64,000 bases of DNA from Alcanivoracaceae bacterium. GTDB lineage: Bacteria > Pseudomonadota > Gammaproteobacteria > Pseudomonadales > Alcanivoracaceae. Under the pieces are notes generated by a model. That model worked only from the letters and a program-made list of their open reading frames with translations. It did not search any database and was not told the DNA's origin. A program made the translations under genes and the position numbers. Below, one piece after another: positions 1 to 8,876 of this stretch; position 1 is the stretch's first letter, and every line of letters starts with the position of its first letter. The stretch spans positions 434,001 through 498,000 of the forward strand of contig JARGPN010000009.1 in assembly GCA_029213045.1 (NCBI GenBank), written 5' to 3'.

Positions 1-514
1 ACACCTCTGGATTACAACTTAAGCTAACTTTGTTTGGATCAGAATCATTCGACGCGACCAACTGCGCGACGACATTAATACCGCGCGCATTTAAGTCTCG
101 TGCGACATGAGTGTAGTTGCAGCTAATATAATTTTGCTGTGCCGATGCATTGCCGAGCATGCTTGCCGGCTGAAAGAAGAACTCGAACACCTCAATGTTC
201 TTCGGCACAGCGCGCTTGCGCAGGTCTATATAGTAATCAAGCTCAACATAATCCGCGAAAACGCGCTCTACAAAAGGCTCAAGAAAACGGCGCTGCAGCT
301 CGCTGCCCGCACTGGGGCGCCCGAGTGACAACGCGGTGAATATCATTAAGGAGTACTGCGGATTATTCTTTACGCGCTGGTATAAGGCGTTAATGAACTG
401 ATTGGGTTTGCCCAAGCCTAGCGGCAATCCAATGCGGACGTGACCGCCAGTCTCAGTCAAAATATGATCGACTGCGCTTTCTACGGTAGTACGAAGTGGG
501 ACGTTTTTTTCCAT
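1..514 (-). CDS. Acetyl-CoA hydrolase/transferase family protein (partial, N-terminal 171 residues)
   Basis: The reading frame stays open from ATG at 514 to the window edge, so only the N-terminal 171 residues are visible. The translation starts MEKNVPLRTTVESAVDHILT and continues with a glycine-rich segment (RIGLPLGLGKPNQ), then EVFEFFFQPAS and NYISCNYTHVARDLNARG. These resemble the N-terminal half of the acetyl-CoA hydrolase/CoA-transferase family, whose members move CoA between acyl groups or hydrolyse acyl-CoA through a catalytic Glu in the C-terminal half, which is outside the window. An AAGGA element lies about 12 bases upstream of the ATG. The gene follows the RND pump stop by 53 bases on the same strand with no terminator seen, so it may be the last gene of that operon. 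Substrate unknown. Confidence 0.8.
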   Translation of the reverse strand, partial: MEKNVPLRTTVESAVDHILTETGGHVRIGLPLGLGKPNQFINALYQRVKNNPQYSLMIFTALSLGRPSAGSELQRRFLEPFVERVFADYVELDYYIDLRKRAVPKNIEVFEFFFQPASMLGNASAQQNYISCNYTHVARDLNARGINVVAQLVASNDSDPNKVSLSCNPEV

Positions 515-567
515 CTGTGCCGTTCCTTTTGGTTCGACACAGTGTAGCGAGAGAATCAGGTTCAGTT

Positions 568-3500
568 CTAGACTGGAATGGGTGGTTCTCGGTCAGTAAA
601 GCCAGCTTCCCACGCAGCCCACAGCTCAGGGCTCTCGTACGGGTTCTGCATTTCCGTGGAAAAGCGGCTCGCCCACTGCCCCAATCGGTATGCCGTAGCG
701 ACAGAATCCTTTTGTGACGGGCGCGGATCATGCCGGTGCTTCCAGCGCAATTTAAGCGCTTCATTGAGCGATGAAAGATACTCTCGTACATCATGTGCCA
801 TAAGCATCTGCGCGGGCACAAGAATTAAACTGACCAGTGTCGCAAACAATACGCCGAACGCTAATGAAATAGCCATCGGCACCAAAAAGCGCGATTCAAC
901 TGAATTGTCGATAATCATAGGTGCAATACCGGCGAAGGTTGTCACCGAGGTCAGCATGATAGGCCTAAAGCGGCTAGCACCAGCTTCTAACACCGCTTCA
1001 AATAACGTTGCGCCGCGCTCTCGGTTTTGGTTGATACAGTCGAGCAGCACAAGGTTATCATTCACCACCACGCCACTTACCGCCACAACCCCGACTAACG
1101 ACCACAGGGTAAATTCATGCCCAAGCAACAAATGGCCTACAAACGAACCAACAATGCCGAATGGAATGGCACTCATCACTAAAATAGGCTGACCATAATT
1201 CCCAAACAAAACGGTTAACAAAAAGAAAATACCGAACAATGCAATTAAATAGGCATTGCCAAGATAATCTGTAAATTCTTTAACGGATTTTGGCTTACCC
1301 GCGATACCCCAGCTTCCGCCTGGATACTCAGTATCAATATGATCTAAGAAGTCAGAGCGCAAAGAAGACATTACCCGGCCCACAGACACCACCTCTTCGT
1401 CAACCATTGCAGTAACAATCGCATTACGCTCGCGCATATAGTGACTGACGACCGCAGGCGAATTACGAATTTTTAACTCCGCCAACACGCCTAGGGGAGC
1501 CCAGTCGCCTGTTGGCAAACGTATAGGTAGCTCCTCTAGATCCCACTGTGTCGTAGCATCCTCCGCTGAAAGCTTAAGCATTACCGGTACTTCATAATCA
1601 CGTTCTGCAATGCGGTCAACTTCAATACCAAAAAACGCATCCCGTACCTGTGCCGCCAAATTATCTTCTGTTAACCCCAAATCTAGCGCGGACGAGGTTA
1701 ACGTTAGTTCCATAATCTGACGCTGCGCCGCCAAGTTATTACCGACCTCATTGACGCCGTGATAGCCGTTTAACAACCACTGAAGTTCAGCAGCCATTTT
1801 TTGCAGCGTTTCCAAATCGTCATGGAAAAGATTGATATACACATCAGAATTCGTCGGCATTAAATTCGAATCAAACTTTACCGATGTCGCGCCTGATACT
1901 TCGCCGTTAACAAGACGCCATTGCCGTGCAATATCACTTGCCTCTACCTCAGCATTTCCGTTCAATTTCAGCGAAACACGAATCCTGTACTGCGCATCAG
2001 GGTCTCGAGCATTGGAGATCTTCTGGCTCACCCCTTGTTCAGCGTATATCTGCTTGATGGGACTGTCTTCTGCGCCGACGCCGCCAAACGGCGCGGCCAT
2101 TTTTTCAGCGCTGTTACGTAACTTGCTCAACTGCTCATGAATATTTGCAGGTGCGGTACCTTGTGGAAATACTGCTTCAGCCATCACCAAGTCAGCTTCA
2201 ACTTTGGAGAACAGCACCATGCTTAACCAGCCACTGTGCACTAACACAATACAAAGCGTGAAAAGCGCGAAGAAAACGGCAATAACCACCGCTCGCCATC
2301 CTAGCAACCGGCGCATGACAGGCCGATAAATACCCGCCATCCATTTATCTAATCCGCTATTAATTCGCTCACTTAATTTCAGAAAAAAGGCTTCGCCGGG
2401 CCACTGCTTTGTTGAATGGCCAGATAGGTGAGATGGCAAAATCCACATAGACTCCACCAGCGATAACGCCAAGATCGCCATCGCCACCAACGGAATCACT
2501 CGCATCAGGACACCTTCGGCCCCGGGCAAAAAAAGCATCGGCGCAAACGCCATTAACGTAGTGAGGACCGCGTAGGTAACGGGACGAGACACACGCAACG
2601 TTCCTTCAAGCGCAGCATCTTTTCCGGTGCGACCTTCACGATGCACTTCATGAATACTTTCACCAACGATAATCGCGTCATCAACGACAATGCCGAGTAC
2701 TAAGATGAATGCGAACAAGGAAATGGTGTTAATAGATTCGCCAGCAATCGGTAAAATAGCCGTGGCGCCGAGCATTGAGACTGGGATACCTAACGCAACC
2801 CAAAATGCTAAACGCGGCCCTAAAAATAAACACAGCATGATGGCCAAAATAATTAAACCTTGGAACGCGCTATTTTTTAATAGCTCGAATCGGGAACGAA
2901 ATTGCTCCGCATCATCCTGCCAAAGAACCGGTTCAATATTCCCCTCAAACTCGGTTGTGGCTATTTGTCGACGAACTTCTTCCACAACATCAAGCACTTG
3001 CTGATTACCGACACGATATACATCTAGCGCCACTGCCGGCTTATCGTTAAACCACGCAGAAATTTCGTCTTCATTAAAGCCATCTTCAACACGCGCCATA
3101 TCGCGAACGCGTAGTGTTGCGCCGGGCCCTTCGCGGCGCACTGCAAGCTGCTCGTAATCTTCCGCTACTTTCGGCTCCGCACCTGTCTCAAGCAGTAAGT
3201 CCCCGCCGCTACTGCGCATAATGCCGCTACCAATAGCGTCAGAACTACGCCGAATATTGGTAGCCATGTCACGCAAACTAATCTGGTGGCGTCGCAACTC
3301 ACCGCGATCCACTTCAATCCGTACTTCTCTATCGGGCAAGTTCTCAAAATCCACCACTGAAATAACGCCGCTATCAAAAAACTTTTGGCGCAATTCATGT
3401 GCCTGACGATAAAGCGTTAAATCATCTTGATCGCCGCTAAGCACAACACGCGCCACGCGGTTTCTCACTATCAATTCACTAATTTGCGGCGCCTGAGCGC

Positions 3501-3864
3501 TAGCGGGAAGGTTTTCAATATTGCCGACAACGGATTTAACTTCCTCCAAAATATCGCGCGTGTCATAGCCTTGAGCGACATCCATACGAATCGTGCAAAG
3601 GCCTTCGTAGGCGGCGCCCATAATTTCTGTGATTCCTTCAACGCTATACAACGCATTTTCAATCGGTGTACAGAGTAACCGCTCTGCCGTTTCCGGTGTG
3701 GCCTGCGGCATCGGCGCGACAATGTTGACCCGATCCATCGGTACATTAGGGAGCGTTTCTTGACGCGTATGAGGAATAGCATAAAGGCCAGCTAGAATTA
3801 GCATGACCATCAGCAAATTGGAGACTGCTGGGTTGTTAATAAACCAGCGAATAATGGCGTTCAC
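568..3864 (-). CDS. RND-type efflux pump, inner-membrane permease (HAE1/AcrB-like)
   Basis: Proton-driven tripartite efflux pump subunit in the inner membrane, 1098 residues against about 1030-1050 for AcrB. The first transmembrane segment is at residues 12-30. The family's proton-relay signature GIVVDDAII (Asp395, Asp396) sits in the TM4 region. The C-terminal half repeats the topology with VVVNDNLVLLD in the TM10 region. About 40 extra residues extend past the last membrane segment as a hydrophilic tail. It overlaps the membrane fusion protein gene by four bases (ATGA), so the two are translationally coupled. No outer-membrane factor gene is nearby, so a TolC-like channel must come from elsewhere. 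Because it ends an operon with a GH3 enzyme and acyltransferases, it probably exports their product; that is inference. Confidence 0.93.
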   Translation of the reverse strand: MNAIIRWFINNPAVSNLLMVMLILAGLYAIPHTRQETLPNVPMDRVNIVAPMPQATPETAERLLCTPIENALYSVEGITEIMGAAYEGLCTIRMDVAQGYDTRDILEEVKSVVGNIENLPASAQAPQISELIVRNRVARVVLSGDQDDLTLYRQAHELRQKFFDSGVISVVDFENLPDREVRIEVDRGELRRHQISLRDMATNIRRSSDAIGSGIMRSSGGDLLLETGAEPKVAEDYEQLAVRREGPGATLRVRDMARVEDGFNEDEISAWFNDKPAVALDVYRVGNQQVLDVVEEVRRQIATTEFEGNIEPVLWQDDAEQFRSRFELLKNSAFQGLIILAIMLCLFLGPRLAFWVALGIPVSMLGATAILPIAGESINTISLFAFILVLGIVVDDAIIVGESIHEVHREGRTGKDAALEGTLRVSRPVTYAVLTTLMAFAPMLFLPGAEGVLMRVIPLVAMAILALSLVESMWILPSHLSGHSTKQWPGEAFFLKLSERINSGLDKWMAGIYRPVMRRLLGWRAVVIAVFFALFTLCIVLVHSGWLSMVLFSKVEADLVMAEAVFPQGTAPANIHEQLSKLRNSAEKMAAPFGGVGAEDSPIKQIYAEQGVSQKISNARDPDAQYRIRVSLKLNGNAEVEASDIARQWRLVNGEVSGATSVKFDSNLMPTNSDVYINLFHDDLETLQKMAAELQWLLNGYHGVNEVGNNLAAQRQIMELTLTSSALDLGLTEDNLAAQVRDAFFGIEVDRIAERDYEVPVMLKLSAEDATTQWDLEELPIRLPTGDWAPLGVLAELKIRNSPAVVSHYMRERNAIVTAMVDEEVVSVGRVMSSLRSDFLDHIDTEYPGGSWGIAGKPKSVKEFTDYLGNAYLIALFGIFFLLTVLFGNYGQPILVMSAIPFGIVGSFVGHLLLGHEFTLWSLVGVVAVSGVVVNDNLVLLDCINQNRERGATLFEAVLEAGASRFRPIMLTSVTTFAGIAPMIIDNSVESRFLVPMAISLAFGVLFATLVSLILVPAQMLMAHDVREYLSSLNEALKLRWKHRHDPRPSQKDSVATAYRLGQWASRFSTEMQNPYESPELWAAWEAGFTDREPPIPV

Positions 3865-5048
3865 GGCAATGCGGCTCCCAGCTCACCATCCGTGTTATCC
3901 GAAAGCCATGGCTGACGCACTTTTACTTCTGCGCCCTCCATCATGCGCAAGTCGCCCGCGAGGACGACCTGATCACCGTTTGCCAGTCCATTGCTCACGT
4001 AAACTTGTTTGTCGTTTCGATATAAAATAGAAATATTACGGCGCTCTAAGCGCTGCTGGCTGTTCACGAGCCACACTCGACTGTCTCGGCCAACAACGGT
4101 TTCCGGCAAGACCGCAACCCCAGACAATTCTGCGCCTTGGATATTCGCTTCTACCCAAACGCCGGGTTCTAGTGGCACCTCACCTTCATGCTGTAGCACG
4201 CGCGCCACCAACATCACCATTTGGTTTTTATCTAAACCACCTTCACGGCGCACGATTTCACCGTCCCAGCGACGCTCAATGCCTGCGAATTTCGCTTTTA
4301 GGGTTACTTTAACGGGTGTTTCCGGCTCGGAGCCGTCATACGGTAAATCGATCATTGATAACCATTGATCGCGCACCGGCAAGCGAACTTCAATTTTATC
4401 TGGCGTATACAAATAGCCAAGCACTTGCCCAGCGGTAATGTACTGCCCTGCACGCACTTGCACATCGCGAAGACGACCAGCAAACGGCGCTTTAATTTGT
4501 GTGCGAGAAAGTTCTAACTGTGCGCTGCGCATTGCTGCTCGCGCGGCCTCCACGCGTGTCTGAGCTTCTGCTAAATGCGGCACCATACGCGCGTAATCCG
4601 TCGCACGCTTTCCGCTAGTTCTTTCCGCGACGGACGCACGCGCTTTGGTATCCGCTAAATGCAACGACGCCGCACTCACTTCATTGCGACGCTGTGCCAA
4701 GGCCAGTTCATAGGGCTCCGCATCAATAGTTGCCAGCGCCGTCTCTGATGACACGACAGAACCCGATACGAAGTTATCGTCGATGGTGAGAACACGACCA
4801 CTAACTTCAGCAATTAATGGAATTTCAGAGGCCGGACGCGCCACACCATTTGCTTGAATGTTAATTCTCGAAGGCTCAACTTGAACGGGTAAAACATCCA
4901 GCACCACACTATTGCTATGCGCTTCTTCGCGTTCAATATCGTTAGGAATGCTATAAAGCATTATGCAAATGATGGCCGTGATGCCCACCACCCAAATAAA
5001 GGCTCCACGCTGAGTGCGGAAACCAGGAATCAATGATTGCAATTTCAT
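3861..5048 (-). CDS. RND efflux pump periplasmic adaptor (membrane fusion protein, HlyD/AcrA-like)
   Basis: Periplasmic adaptor that links the RND permease to an outer-membrane channel. A membrane anchor lies near the N terminus (residues about 18-36, WVVGITAIICIMLYSI). It is followed by a lipoyl half-motif (IPLIAEVSGRV), an alpha-helical hairpin rich in Ala/Arg/Glu (about residues 110-180), the second lipoyl half (IKAPFAGRLRDVQVRAGQYI), and a beta-barrel and membrane-proximal domain. The anchor is uncleaved rather than a lipobox. ATG at 5048 is preferred to ATG at 5054 because GGAG lies 7 bases from the former and only 1 base from the latter. It starts 24 bases after the GNAT gene stop and overlaps the permease gene by four bases. 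Confidence 0.92.
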   Translation of the reverse strand: MKLQSLIPGFRTQRGAFIWVVGITAIICIMLYSIPNDIEREEAHSNSVVLDVLPVQVEPSRINIQANGVARPASEIPLIAEVSGRVLTIDDNFVSGSVVSSETALATIDAEPYELALAQRRNEVSAASLHLADTKARASVAERTSGKRATDYARMVPHLAEAQTRVEAARAAMRSAQLELSRTQIKAPFAGRLRDVQVRAGQYITAGQVLGYLYTPDKIEVRLPVRDQWLSMIDLPYDGSEPETPVKVTLKAKFAGIERRWDGEIVRREGGLDKNQMVMLVARVLQHEGEVPLEPGVWVEANIQGAELSGVAVLPETVVGRDSRVWLVNSQQRLERRNISILYRNDKQVYVSNGLANGDQVVLAGDLRMMEGAEVKVRQPWLSDNTDGELGAALP

Positions 5049-5072
5049 AGCCATACTCCACGCACCACTGAG

Positions 5073-6164
5073 CTACAGTCGCGCTACTTCGATATAGGGC
5101 ATACGATCATCCAAAGTCTTGCCCGGATCATCGTCATAACTCACTAAGTAATGCTTGCTCATCAGTTTTTGCACAGTAAATTTTTTTAATGCAGCGCGCA
5201 TTGGGTCTTGTGCAAAGAAAGCACATACTAGTGCCATACGTTCGCTTCTTGCGATATGTGCAATTGGCTCTATCAACGCGGCCAACACCTCTGGCTTATC
5301 GCCTCGTGTAATGACCGAATGCAGAGTTCGATAATTAATCACGCCACCAGCAGCCGGAAGATGCACGCCTCCAAATAAACGGCTCCAGAGGTTGTATAGA
5401 TGACGAGCCCACGCCAATCCACCCGGATATTGAATTAATCGTGTCTGCTTAAAGCCTTTCTGGTTCCACACACCCACCATGCCCACCAGTGTATCGCCGT
5501 CAAACGCCAACCAATAATCAGAAATACGGATATCACGAAAATAGGAACTACCTTCAATGATTTTTTTTAACTTGTAGCTCGGGAAGAATTGATGTTTAGG
5601 CCCTTCTTCATCGAGCAATGATTGCATCTTCGGCAAATCATCGGCGCTCGCTTTGCGAATCGTATAGGCATGCTTTAACGGAAAACGCGGAGGTGAAAAG
5701 ATCAATGAAGTGACGATATCACCATGCGGATAGTACGTCGGTAGTCCTGCTCGACCCGAGCCAACGGTTGAAATCGACGCCTCATTCTCAGCCAAAATAA
5801 CAGTTTGCAGCCACTCGTTTGGCATTAACTTCTTTTTTCCCTCACGAAACATTCGCACCAGAGCTAACGAACCTCGATAAGGCGTCGCAACACGAAGATC
5901 ATGTGCATAACGAATATCTTTCTCTTCGCCGTTAACATAAATAGGACGTGACCCAATATTCCCAACCGCCGCTAAGTCGCCTGTTTTTTTATGAAACACA
6001 ACAAGCACGTCAGGCTTATCACAGGTCACTCTCGCGCCATAATAAAAACTAGGTTCGCGCTCAAAATTCAACACCACGCGGCCCGGCTGAGGCGACTGGC
6101 GAATTAAATTAAGAATGATCCCATCGTCAGATTCCGCCGCCATTCTCACTTCAAAGGTACTCAT
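5073..6164 (-). CDS. GNAT-family acyltransferase with two GNAT-like domains
   Basis: A 363-residue protein that reads as two GNAT folds in tandem. The first lies at about residues 1-140, with RYAHDLRVATPYRGSLAL resembling the acetyl-CoA pyrophosphate-binding region. The second begins at about residue 175 (YTIRKASADDLPKMQSLLDE), with DGDTLVGMVGVWNQ matching the typical beta-4 strand. GNAT enzymes transfer acyl groups from acyl-CoA or acyl-ACP to amines. The substrate cannot be told from the sequence. Its ATG overlaps the GH3 gene stop by four bases. That coupling suggests it works on the same metabolite as the GH3 enzyme, either supplying or capping an acyl-amide. The identity as a GNAT is fairly safe; the role is inference. 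Confidence 0.8.
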   Translation of the reverse strand: MSTFEVRMAAESDDGIILNLIRQSPQPGRVVLNFEREPSFYYGARVTCDKPDVLVVFHKKTGDLAAVGNIGSRPIYVNGEEKDIRYAHDLRVATPYRGSLALVRMFREGKKKLMPNEWLQTVILAENEASISTVGSGRAGLPTYYPHGDIVTSLIFSPPRFPLKHAYTIRKASADDLPKMQSLLDEEGPKHQFFPSYKLKKIIEGSSYFRDIRISDYWLAFDGDTLVGMVGVWNQKGFKQTRLIQYPGGLAWARHLYNLWSRLFGGVHLPAAGGVINYRTLHSVITRGDKPEVLAALIEPIAHIARSERMALVCAFFAQDPMRAALKKFTVQKLMSKHYLVSYDDDPGKTLDDRMPYIEVARL

Positions 6165-7792
6165 GCACGCGCCCTCGTTTGGGCGGCCTGATCTTCAGCG
6201 AGCCGCTCAGGCATAGCGCCATCCCAACGTCGCAAAGGCTCAATTTTAATATTGCCCTCGATCATGCCGCGCAAGCGACATTGCTCGAGATAAAAATCAC
6301 GCATATCCGGCGCAGCGACGACCCGCGCGGCAGATAGCTGATTCAATGAACGTGCTAAACGATAATGAAAATGCTCTAGTAACGCTGCTTCGGCAAATTC
6401 GCCAATCTCAGCTGCATTTTTCACTGCGCTTTCTTCAAGCAATAAAACGTATCCCGGACGCTGACGTGCGTCACTTTCATCTAGCGCAATCAATGACACC
6501 GTGTTGACCTTAAATTGACTGGCGACGGCATCAAGCACTTGCTGTGCTGCGATGGTAGAGAGCTTCTCGCCGACCAAATCGACGCCATCTTCTCTCCCCA
6601 AAAATGTTAATGCGGGAACCGATCCATCAAATCCACTGACGAGCAGCTGGTCACCCATGCGGTAGCGCAAAAAACCACTTCCGGTAGTAATAACTGGCGC
6701 GACTTGCTGCCCTTCGCGCAGTGCCCAGCTTGGAACTATGTCGCCACTATCCAGATCTTCGAACTCGTAAAAGTGGCTATTATATGCCAGTAAATGTTGC
6801 TCTCGGTACGGGAAGGTAACAACGCCTTCGGTTGCCCACAGCCCTTTGCCTTGAAAACCCGCATGCGGTAAATAGCTGTGCAATACTTTAGCCCAACGGG
6901 TTGCCGCGGCTGTGTCCCATGCGCTGATCAACGCCAATGAAGGCCACAACGCTTTAAAGAAATCAGCATTCGGCTCCCCATTCCATTCACGCAGAAGTTT
7001 CGATTGGCGAGAATTGCGAGGACAACTTAAAAAATTCAGGCCCTGGCGAGCCCCCCAATTACCACGCTCTAAGCAAGCAGCAATTTCTTCACGCCACTGA
7101 CCAAGTTGCTCAAGCATGGTCAACGCAAACGTTGGACTCCAGACAGACATTACCGTCAAACCGGTATCAGCCACCAACATAACCAACGATGCAAACGAGG
7201 CATCCTGCGATGTCGGAGCCATGGCGACTGACTCGGGTACGGCCTGTGTGGCGGCGGCCAAGATGCGCTTTCCTGCAGACAATAACTTCATATCGTCATT
7301 TAAATCTGCGGTGCCGCTATCGCGCATATCGGTGGGTAACCATGACAACGACCAGTAGTGCGAGCCATGGGAAATATTCGGAAATTGGCGATAGAGATCC
7401 GCCAGCCAAGGAACAATTGCACCGTCTAGCTCGGCCAGAAATTGCTTGGTGTATGGAATCCATTTAATGGCAGAGGTGCTACCACTGGTTGGCTGGAAAC
7501 GCATCACCGGCGAATGGATCATGGCATCGCCGGACGCTTTTAAGGCGTGGATTTTATCTGCCCAGTCGGAATACGACGACACTGGCACGCGCTCGGCAAA
7601 GCGCTGCCAGTCCGTGTCAGCAGTTAATTCAAATTGTTTTGCGCTGGAGGTAGCGGCGACTGCATTCATCAATCCTTGAAGCTTACGGCGCTGAACAGCC
7701 TCAAGGCTGTTCAGGTTTTGCCTAAAGCCGCGCTCCCCCCAGGCCACCATCCGACGCAGAACGCCGTGGCCTAGGCGGTGGCGTAAGGTCAT
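6161..7792 (-). CDS. GH3-family acyl-acid amido synthetase
   Basis: A 543-residue member of the GH3 ('auxin-responsive promoter') branch of the adenylate-forming superfamily. Plant GH3 proteins adenylate a carboxylic acid with ATP and join it to an amino acid. Visible motifs are the ATP-loop TSGSTSAIKWIPYT (residues 102-115), WATEG (319-323) in the position of the second nucleotide motif, HFYEF (340-344), FLRYRMGD (374-381) and GEKLS (408-412). Length matches the family (about 500-600). It sits between two acyltransferase-like genes with four-base overlaps on both sides and upstream of an RND pump. This suggests that it forms an amide-linked acyl conjugate that is then modified and exported. 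Acid and amine substrates cannot be read from the sequence. Confidence 0.88.
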   Translation of the reverse strand: MTLRHRLGHGVLRRMVAWGERGFRQNLNSLEAVQRRKLQGLMNAVAATSSAKQFELTADTDWQRFAERVPVSSYSDWADKIHALKASGDAMIHSPVMRFQPTSGSTSAIKWIPYTKQFLAELDGAIVPWLADLYRQFPNISHGSHYWSLSWLPTDMRDSGTADLNDDMKLLSAGKRILAAATQAVPESVAMAPTSQDASFASLVMLVADTGLTVMSVWSPTFALTMLEQLGQWREEIAACLERGNWGARQGLNFLSCPRNSRQSKLLREWNGEPNADFFKALWPSLALISAWDTAAATRWAKVLHSYLPHAGFQGKGLWATEGVVTFPYREQHLLAYNSHFYEFEDLDSGDIVPSWALREGQQVAPVITTGSGFLRYRMGDQLLVSGFDGSVPALTFLGREDGVDLVGEKLSTIAAQQVLDAVASQFKVNTVSLIALDESDARQRPGYVLLLEESAVKNAAEIGEFAEAALLEHFHYRLARSLNQLSAARVVAAPDMRDFYLEQCRLRGMIEGNIKIEPLRRWDGAMPERLAEDQAAQTRARA

Positions 7793-8616
7793 TGAGTGCC
7801 TCTAGCCGTTCCTGTGCGTGCTGCTAACGGCTTGTTAACAGGCTTAAGGGGCTTGTTGTTGCGAAACAGCTTACCGCCGCTGAGCACCTTGCCAAAGAAG
7901 CGCAAGATATAGAGAGGAACTTCATAAATGCTAACGCGACCGATACAAGGTAACTCTGTGCCACGACGCCATGTAGGATTGCGCTGCTCGAAGAAAGCAA
8001 TATTACGGTAGCGATCGCACATTTCTTGGGTGATGCCAGCAACGTCATCATGCAAATGCTGGTATTGCTCGCCGAAGTCCAAAACACCACGCTCAGCATC
8101 ATAGCAACCGGGGAACAGTCTCTCGCTGTACTCAGCCACCATGCCTTCATACTCTTCGTTTTTGCCATCTGGATGCGGGTAAAACCGCATAAAGTTGTTG
8201 GCCATCAGCAAATAGGTTTTGTAGCCCTTTGAGATGAGCAGCCAGAAAAGTGGCGTGAACGGGTAACGCAAGATTGTCCGAAGCATAAAGAAGAAGAAGT
8301 GGGTTTGTAGCGCACGCCCGCCCCAATATTCTTTCTCGATGATAGTGTCCCCACTGAATACGCCCTTGGCTTTTCGACCGTTCATGGTCAAATCCATTAG
8401 CGCAACAGTTGAAAAGCCTACGATATGACGATCTGCACGTGAGCGGACAAGAAAGGCACCGGTTTTCTTACTGAAATCACGGATAAAGGTTTCCATATCC
8501 GTGTTACCGTAGTATTCGCGGAAGATTTCATACATACGCTCAAGGTCTGCGCTGTTGATCTTTTCGCTGCGAACGAAACGGCAATAGGTTTTATTATTCG
8601 ATTTAATTTTAGCCAT
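7789..8616 (-). CDS. Acyltransferase-like protein of unknown function (first gene of the GH3-RND operon)
   Basis: A 275-residue protein that I cannot assign to a named family with certainty. The N-terminal part (residues about 10-110) has a GNAT-like pattern: an acidic helix with a conserved-looking EYYG, a beta strand ending in GFSTVALM, and GVFSGDTIIEKEYWGGRALQ, which resembles the CoA-binding turn. A hydrophobic aromatic stretch (HFFFFMLRTILRYPFTPLFWLLI) could touch or cross the membrane. The basic C terminus (GKLFRNNKPLKP) is short. ATG at 8616 is chosen because GAGG lies 6 bases upstream; the longer frame to 8709 has no such site. The stop overlaps the GH3 start by four bases. It is the promoter-proximal gene of the operon and faces the AraC gene. 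Confidence 0.75.
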   Translation of the reverse strand: MAKIKSNNKTYCRFVRSEKINSADLERMYEIFREYYGNTDMETFIRDFSKKTGAFLVRSRADRHIVGFSTVALMDLTMNGRKAKGVFSGDTIIEKEYWGGRALQTHFFFFMLRTILRYPFTPLFWLLISKGYKTYLLMANNFMRFYPHPDGKNEEYEGMVAEYSERLFPGCYDAERGVLDFGEQYQHLHDDVAGITQEMCDRYRNIAFFEQRNPTWRRGTELPCIGRVSIYEVPLYILRFFGKVLSGGKLFRNNKPLKPVNKPLAARTGTARGTQ

Positions 8617-8876
8617 GACCCGCCTCATTTTATTGTTTTGCTGGGTTTGCTTTGGACACAGAGCAAGTATGAGCCGATCTCGTTTTCGTTGAATGTCACG
8701 ACGCGCCACCCGCTTGTTGTTTCATGACACCCCCTAATGCGTCTTACTGAGACATTAAGAAAGTATATAGGTGTACAGATCGACACATCTTGAGCGCTTA
8801 TAATAGACAGACGTATAGGTTTACTTTCTAGCACGAACGTGCAATAAAAATTATAAAAACTAGGGATAACAGGCCT
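8617..8876. promoter_or_regulatory. Divergent control region between the GH3-RND operon and its AraC-type regulator
   Basis: A 260-base gap between divergent genes. On the plus strand, TATAAT (8799-8804) is a perfect -10 element for the regulator gene but has no good -35 partner, as often seen at activator-dependent promoters. On the minus strand, TATACT (8762-8767) could be the -10 of the operon, again with a poor -35. Between them lie nested inverted repeats, GTGT...ACAC (8771-8786) and AGAT...ATCT (8777-8790), a plausible AraC-family operator overlapping the minus-strand -35. A separate inverted repeat, GCACG-AA-CGTGC, lies at 8831-8842 in the regulator's leader. Functional assignment is inference. 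Confidence 0.45.

Noticed and set aside
578-1192. A 204-codon open frame on the plus strand, opposite the RND pump gene
   Set aside because: Antisense to a strong family match, no recognisable domain; Ser/Thr-rich composition is typical of reversed coding sequence.
8617-8709. A 31-codon N-terminal extension of the first operon gene
   Set aside because: It would run into the control region and lacks a ribosome site, while ATG 8616 has GAGG at good spacing.
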